DNA of 64,000 nt from Agapanthus africanus (Eukaryota; Streptophyta; Magnoliopsida; Asparagales; Amaryllidaceae): contig CM057339.1 of assembly GCA_030015575.1 (NCBI GenBank), positions 700,178,761-700,242,760 of the forward strand, given 5' to 3'. Shown one piece after another: positions 57,841-64,000 of this stretch (its first letter is position 1; each line of letters opens with the position of its first letter). The translations under genes were made by a program, and so were the position numbers. The notes below the pieces were generated by a model that ran no database searches, was not told the origin of the DNA, and saw only the letters and a list, made by a program, of their open reading frames with translations.

Positions 57841-58732
57841 GGTATTTTTAAATTTTATTCAAGAGTTGAATTTTCTGGGGTTGTTTTGGGGATTCGGTGT
57901 TTCGATCGGAGTATCAGATTTTGTCTATGTGGCTTTCCGGATAAATTTTAGAATATGTTAAAAAGTTCGACTGGATATAAATACCCAATTTTTCCCCTGT
58001 CCGGAAATTTCCAAGTGTTGGATTTTTCCATAGTTTAACGACGTTCTAATTAGTGCAAGTAACGCGATGGACCCTCTAGAAGACAACAAACCTTAACTCG
58101 ATTATGTGACTGTCTTGAACTGCCCTTTGAACCTTCGGGTTTGGGGCAGTACGGCGTGCCACATGTGAGGCGTTGGCTTGACCCTTCTACGGCTGGACCG
58201 TTGGTACTGAGGCATGAACTGAATGTTGTTAGACTTATTTCATGTGTTGAGCTGTTTCGGGAAAACTTGGGTGTTCGAATGTTCAATCGGAAAGTTTAAC
58301 ATTTTCTGTTTATCTGGAATGTGATACAACAATTGGAATTCACAAAAGTTATGTGATAACTGAATGAATGTTATAAACATAGCACTTTAGTCTCACTTGA
58401 TCGGTTGCCACGGAATTTTGATGTGATCAAAAGTCCGTCGCAATCACGTAGCGTACGCGGATACTCGCCGGGTAAACTTAATAGACAGCCTCACTCCATA
58501 GCCCCGACCAAGTGACTGTAGGAGAACCCCGTCGCCGAAAGCATCCGTTCGGGTGCTAGCGGTAGCAGTGTTCCGCCTTGGTGCACTTCGTCGACGGCAT
58601 CGGGGGTGCGGCCGTCTACTGAAGTTTGCGACGAGCATTCGATCAGGATGTCGGGAATCCTGTTGAATTGCCCGACTTGGTATTGAAAAGTGTTTTCGAT
58701 AATGAGACTAAAATGCGGGGTTTATAATTGTT

Positions 58733-58785
58733 AGGCATGCGATGTCTGAAGAATTCATTTGGTCAGGCATGCGATGTCTGAGGTG
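58733..58785 (+). repeat. Short tandem repeat GGCATGCGATGTCTGA (two copies)
   Basis: Two copies, about 32 bp apart, in the part of E's leader that has no counterpart in A or G. Confidence 0.6.
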
Positions 58786-59433
58786 GTTGTGGATTCCAAC
58801 TGTTGTAGTTTTACACTTTCTTTTCTGTGACCGTAAGTGTAATATGTGATATCGCCGGTTTCGTTGCTATATGTCAACGACAATTGGGATACGCATGTTT
58901 GCTTACGTTGATGAAATGTGATGTTATGTGTTGCTGGATATGTTATATTGGATCGTCGTGTTTGAATAGCCGGGGGTTTTTTATGTGAGATGAGTGTTTT
59001 TCATTTTCATTCATGTAAAAACTTGTATGTAATATTCTTTTATTGGGGCACTTCCAGGTTGCGGAAGATGTCACCCATTGTATATTATTTACTTTTCCGC
59101 ATTAGGATAGACCCAAGGAGGGGAGCACAAGTAACCGGGTTCTGGGGTCCAGAGGGAGACCTTCTCGAGGAGTCGAGTCCAGGTCTCCTAACCCTAGAAT
59201 TGGTAGGGTTGCTTGCCGCTCTCGTAGGGGTCTTGGGGTGTGGGATTGGCTATTCATCACGACCGTGGAATCCGTGTTTTATACTGGCTCGTATTGAAAA
59301 CACGGACGTCCTAGTATATCCAATATTTCATATGATATTTTCTGCTGCGTTATCTGTGATGTGATCATGTGATTTGTTCAGATAGATGTAGTATATAGTA
59401 TATATGATATATTATATAGACGTTGCTTATGTT

Positions 59434-59532
59434 TTACACCCGCGCTAGCCCTGCCTCGTTCTGGCGTTAGTTACCTAACCTAACGGTGCAGACGGGACAT
59501 CGAGGCGAATGCGGATGGCATAAGCGTACGTT
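59434..59532 (+). other. Conserved ~100-nt leader block (Copia E copy)
   Basis: ACACCCGCGCTAG to GCGGATGGCATAAGCGTACG, counterpart of 3247-3347 and 20795-20900, with CGTTAG/CTAACG. Confidence 0.6.
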
Positions 59533-59659
59533 ATATTTATCTGTGATGGTTAGGTGGACTTAAATGATGGGATATTCATTAATGAGATTAATGAAAGAAA
59601 ATAAACCTAATTGATGTTGTGGAATCGAATTTCAAAATAAAAAAAGGTAGATACAGTTC

Positions 59660-59905
59660 TTGCTTTGCATCGCGGTGTTCCTTGTAGAACATCCTGCACC
59701 TTATTCGATAAGGAAAGGACCGAGATCCCTTCACCAGGAGTGACTCCTTTAGCAAAAACTGGCAGATGCTACAACTCTTAGTTTGTCTTTTGATTGCTTC
59801 TATAGTTTCTGCTTTGCACAGTGATATATATGATATATCCCGCACCTCATACGACGAGGAAAGGGCCGACGATCCCTTCACCGGGAGTGAACCATTTAGC
59901 AAAAC
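59660..59905 (+). repeat. Duplicated ~85-nt leader block of Copia E
   Basis: Two diverged copies with TGCTTTGCA, CTGCACCTTATTC / CCGCACCTCATAC and CCCTTCACC.GGAGTGA, and a TTTAGCAAAA end, about 148 bp apart. Confidence 0.55.
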
Positions 59906-60043
59906 TAGAAAAGCCTCAAAAACATTCCATTTAAAAACCATTTGATTCCGCAACGAGATCAAGTTCAAAGCGTTAAAGGTTTTTACAAAAAAACCATTCG
60001 CAACCCTCTTTCATTTTAGGAAGTAGAGTACTTAGTATTCGTG

Positions 60044-60254
60044 CTGTGTTTGTTGACCATAGTCAAGGCACAGTGTACGGTAGCTAAGTGATGTCTTCCT
60101 ACACCGCATATGATGCGATTAGTTAGGACAGTCGCGTGACTTTGTTGACCTTAGTTAAGGGTCAAGTGGGTGGGTCTAATTAATCACGAAATGACGGGTA
60201 GAACTTGACTAGTACTTATGATTTGTTGACCATAGTTAAGGTCATAGGTGCTAG
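60044..60254 (+). other. Trio of leader hairpins with common loop TTGACCATAGT (Copia E)
   Basis: Hairpins at 60044-60073 (stem CTGTG/CACAG), 60137-60164 (TGAC/GTCA) and 60209-60254 (CTAG/CTAG with CTTATGA/TCATAGG). Loops are TTGACCATAGT, TTGACCTTAGT and TTGACCATAGT. Same order as in A and G. Confidence 0.7.
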
Positions 60255-60458
60255 GGGTAAAAACCATTATCGGGAGTTTCAAGTGTTGAAACTTGCAATG
60301 GGATTGCATACCTTCTATGTGATAGTTGGATCCCGATACCCACTGCGAGTAATTGTTACTCCTGGGAGAGTTTTGCACTTTACAATTAGCCGATCAAGTA
60401 GGTGTCTAGAAAGGTGTCAACGGGGTTACGCCTCTGGGAAAACGAGGTTTACTGTAAT

Positions 60459-60487
60459 TAGGTCCGTGCGAAAGCACGGGGAACCTC
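60459..60487 (+). other. GNRA-type hairpin in the Copia E leader
   Basis: CCGTGC-GAAA-GCACGG at 60464-60479, extended by AGGT/ACCT. D has the counterpart on the minus strand (about 55063-55085) with one mispaired position. Confidence 0.6.
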
Positions 60488-60656
60488 CCTCAAAGTACCG
60501 ACACTGGCCTGGTTGAAAGATTGGCGAACTTGTAGAGTGTAATTAATCCCGGCTAGTCTTTCCTTTTAAGGTTTGAAGGAAGATTTGATAAAAACAGTGG
60601 GATCCATCCTGATTAGATAAAATATATAACCAATCTGATCTTGCAAGAGCGCACGC

Positions 60657-60683
60657 TGAGTGTTTTCTTCTCTCTCTCTCCAG
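60657..60683 (+). other. Splice-acceptor-like tract at the end of the Copia E leader
   Basis: GAGTGTTTTCTTCTCTCTCT then CTCCAG, CAG at 60681-60683, with CTGAT about 45 bp upstream. The next bases are kept in D. Confidence 0.5.
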
Positions 60684-61768
60684 GTAGCGACCATATCACG
60701 CCTTAATCAAGATAATAATATGGATGTATTGACCGAACCCGCTTGTTATACTGAGTTGGGGAACGTTGGTCCTGCTCCAACTTATAATTGTTATAAGACA
60801 GAGCAGGAAATAGAGGAATACCAGGATTCCCATGCCGCCCAAACGAAGAAAGTGCATGAGATGCATCTTCTTCGGGTGTGTTCATTATAAAGAACTGTTT
60901 CTCAATATCCTCTGCATCCTGGGTATTTGATACCGGATCAGGATCCCAGATATGTAATCTGTTACATAGGGCTACAAAAGGGTAGAAAAACTGAGAACGG
61001 GTGATAAGTTTCATGAGACAGAAAACGGGGCAAATGTTGCAGCCAAGTCTGTTGGTCACTGTCACCCTGTATTACCAATACATTGATTCTGAACAAATGC
61101 TATTAGATACCGAACCTGATATACAAAATCATATCTGTCTCTTTATTAGTAAAGAAAGGATATAATTTTGTATTGATGGATAATGTTTTGAACATTTCCT
61201 ATATCAAAAGTTGATCGGTTCAGGTACGTTATCTAATAACATTGACGTTCTAAATCAAACTACAGTTCCTAGTATACAGAACACACACAAGAGGAAAAGT
61301 TTAGAAATGAACGAATCCTTCTTGAGGTATTGTAGACTAGGTCACATCAATGCGACCCGACTGGCTGAAGTTATATTTTAGATGCATATTTAAATCAGTT
61401 TGAATTTACATCTTGTGAAACTTGCCAGTCATGTCACAAAGATAAGATGACCATAGCTCTGTTTATTGGAAACAGAGAAAGAGTTAGTAAACTCTTGGGA
61501 CTGATACATTATGATGTATGTAAGGTCTCCTGTCTACACATGCCAGGACTGGTTCTTTATACTTCATTATATTCTATGATAATCTCTCAAGATTCAGTCA
61601 TATATTCCTGTTGAAATATAAGTCCGAACCTTTTGAGGTATTCAAAGAATATAAGTAGGAAGTAGAGAACCAAAATACGGGTATAAGTATTATGTCCTTT
61701 GATGTGATCGAGGAGGAGAATACTTGTGCATGGAATTCCTGGACTATTCTAATGGTGAATGAGATACT
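60684..61768 (+). pseudogene. Short open stretch and GAG-pre-integrase remnant of Copia E
   Basis: The short open stretch LTEPACYTELGNVGPAPT (about 60730-60785) parallels D. Near 61290-61530 the DNA matches D's pre-integrase part. Between them nothing recognisable remains. Confidence 0.55.
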
Positions 61769-63947
61769 TGTAGGGTTGCTATGCACGCGCACAAGGGTCT
61801 ACGAGGCATCAACCATTCCCGATTCAAAATTTAGCCGTGCCGAACAACCCGAATACGGATCTTTAAACTAGAGATTAGGCGAAAACTAACATGCTAAAAA
61901 TTTTAACACTAAGTGAGAGGGATTACAACCTTTGTAGATCCGGTTCTTCACTTCATATGCTCCGTGTTGTGGTCCCTTCGCTGCAATCATCGGGTTCCGG
62001 ACTCTCGAGTGGTTCCACGAAGAGAAAGATGCAACCTTTGCTTCCGATCTTCGATACAAAGACGATCTACCTTGAAGTTTCGTTAACACAAGCTAACACT
62101 CATGAAATGATGTGAATACCCTCATCTAAATGGCAAGGGAAGATGAGGATGATGAAGTAGGATTTTTGCTCTCTTTATTTATCTTTTTCTCATATTTATT
62201 CATCACTTGAAGAAAATCTAGAAAGTTTTTTCATGAAAGAATGAAGGAAGAAGAAGATGAATAATGATTCAATTTCTTTTGTGATGAATAGTAATCAAGA
62301 ATATATGATTGATTATCCAACCATGGTCAAGGATGAGAGGCTAAACCAATGTAGAGAATAAACTAGAGTTAGGGTTTGGTTAGGTCAAAGCATGAGTCAT
62401 AACAAAATATCTTTATCATGACAAAATAGAATCCTTCTAGAATGAACAAGAAGGTGCTAACCCTAATCAAACCCTAATCCCTTTATATCATCCTTAAACA
62501 TGTTTTATAATAAATCATATCATGTCACAATAATATATATCACATATATATTATATATTTGCAACAAAAGAAAATAATACAATTAACATATATCACATAT
62601 ATATCAATGTATTAATCCGGTGAGAAAAAGAATCTTTTAGTGAGCTAATATTAGTTAATGTAATTTAATATATCATATATATTATTATACATTAAATTAT
62701 CGAATCAACACTTGATCCGACAATCCGGCTATATCGCATATAACCGACTAATATTTATCCGTACCGATTCATCGAATCAACACTTGATCCGATGACCCGG
62801 CTAATATCAAATATCGCGAGAATAGAATACGGTATCTCATATCGTATTATCCTCGGTTCCGCACATATCACATATGTGCTCCTACTCCTTTTTGCCTGAG
62901 TCAAGAAACCTCTGTGTAGGACTCTAAAGAATCGTCAATACGCCGGCAGTAGGTGATGATCATATCAAACACCCACAAGCTGCAAGCGGTCACCTAAACG
63001 TAACAGCTACCCAGGTATTGAGCGCTCAGAAGATCAACAAGCAAGCCTGTAACTTCTCCTGTGAATCCAAACAGTAACACTCCCGTACAGTCCGGTCTCG
63101 TCGTCTGATATGTTGCATATCTCGCCTAGGGGTGGTAAACGTCAGACCCCAGTAGCTCGATAAGTCGTGTCGATATAAGATCTATAACAGTTCGAGAAAC
63201 TACTGATAACACTTACCAGTAAATCTCAGCAACCTTGGCCAGGGATTTCCGGTTATAGCCAATCGAACACAGCACAACATCAACTCCCTATACCAGGAGA
63301 GACGAATCCCCTCCTATCGCTCATTGCTTCCATGTGATTCGGGACTGTACCCAAAAGCCACATTTTTGCACGCCCTCTTGGACGTGGTATGATGGAAATC
63401 AAAGCACAGTGGGAATCACACAAGACTCTATGACGATCTCGGGTCAATAGACTACTCTGTACCAGTGTCACCGGAGAACTGCCATCTGACGTGAGGTATA
63501 ATACCATCTGGGAGTTCTCGGCGAGTCCGTCCAGTGTACCCAGTCTCCACTGAGCACCCGTACACCATCCTTGATGTCAAACACCGATGGATATGGGATC
63601 ATCCATCGTCCATCATATGGGTCAAGATACGTATACGCTAGTCTACTCTGGTGCATCGATGCCCTGTCTCGATACACCCTCGACTAGGAACAGTTATAGG
63701 ATGTACTCGTCGACTACCGTGGCCCCACTAGTATGATCTCATCATAGTCCCAGTAGTCGAGTACATATCCTAAGGGCTTTATCAACATGTAATATAGAGA
63801 CAATCAGAGTACATGTTAAGACAAAGTACAACCAGATAGCATACTATCATGTCGAGCAAGAAAGTCCTCCCTATATATGTCCAAGCATCCATTACAATAT
63901 ACATCGTATGTAAAGTAATGGCCTCTAGGGCATACATATAACTAACA
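61769..63947 (-). repeat. 3' LTR of Copia element F
   Basis: Minus strand from TGTTAGTTATATGTATGCCC (63947) to ACCCTACA (61769), 2179 bp. It is close to D's LTR (an offset of about 11.86 kb holds along its length), roughly mid-90s per cent identical. Confidence 0.88.
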
Positions 63948-64000
63948 ATCTCCCACTTGCACTAGGGCCATCTGTTATGGTATCGCATACCCAACAATTA
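63948..64000 (-). mobile_element. Start of the interior of Copia F (polypurine tract end)
   Basis: Minus-strand CAAGTGGGAGA next to the LTR, then sequence matching D at 52092-52145. The rest of F is to the right of the window. Confidence 0.85.

Larger units (their letters stand above)
57530..61768 (+). mobile_element. Interior of Copia element E (5' part), cut by element F
   Basis: Primer site TGGTATCCGAG at 57531, 3.1 kb non-coding leader, acceptor-like tract (60660-60683), short conserved open stretch, then a decayed GAG-pre-integrase piece. F is inserted at 61769; ATACT (61764-61768) is the probable target repeat. No gag is recognisable. Fossil, many breaks in the coding part. Confidence 0.8.

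Overview
The window looks like plant nuclear DNA made almost wholly of nested LTR retrotransposons. I found no host gene, tRNA, rRNA, CRISPR array or bacterial signal. The element types (long-LTR Copia elements with a TATGCCCTAGAGGC-type LTR start and an initiator-Met primer site, a Tekay/Del chromovirus with 3.3 kb LTRs, and Tat/Athila-type Gypsy fossils) point to a seed plant with a large, repeat-rich genome. A monocot is my guess; the species cannot be read from this window.

Layout, left to right. Copia A (+) fills 1-9524; its first ~61 bp lie outside the window. A sits inside the RNase H region of Copia H (+), whose coding tail resumes at 9525 and whose 3' LTR is 13018-15127. H sits inside the 3' LTR of Copia G (-; 15128-24176). 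A near-perfect 6.2 kb palindrome (9914-12973 and 13050-16109) is superimposed on the H/G boundary. G abuts an LTR-like minus-strand Gypsy fossil (24182-24843 plus 36456 to about 37200), which was split by a complete Tekay element (24844-36450) with matching 5-bp target repeats. After a decayed AT-rich stretch comes an open-ended series of insertions, each cut by the next: Copia I (+, 38562), Tat-type Gypsy J (+, 41146), Copia C (+, 47576), Copia D (-, 49914), Copia E (+, 55303), Copia F (-, 61769). None of these six reaches its second LTR in the window.

The most unusual content is not protein-coding. Copia elements A, G and E carry a 2.3-3.1 kb non-coding leader between the primer site and a splice-acceptor-like pyrimidine tract. 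No gag is recognisable and only remnants of pol follow, so they look like non-autonomous relatives of Angela/Tork-type elements. The leaders share an ordered set of RNA-like structures: a GC-rich stem-loop about 200 nt after the primer site, a conserved ~100-nt block, a duplicated ~85-nt block, and a trio of hairpins. Within one element the three hairpins present nearly the same 11-nt loop on different stems. The loop sequence differs between families, and several stems show compensatory changes. This trio is my best candidate for an undescribed cis-acting system, perhaps for RNA packaging, dimerisation or translation.

All families, ages and nest orders are read by eye from the sequence. LTR identities are approximate counts.
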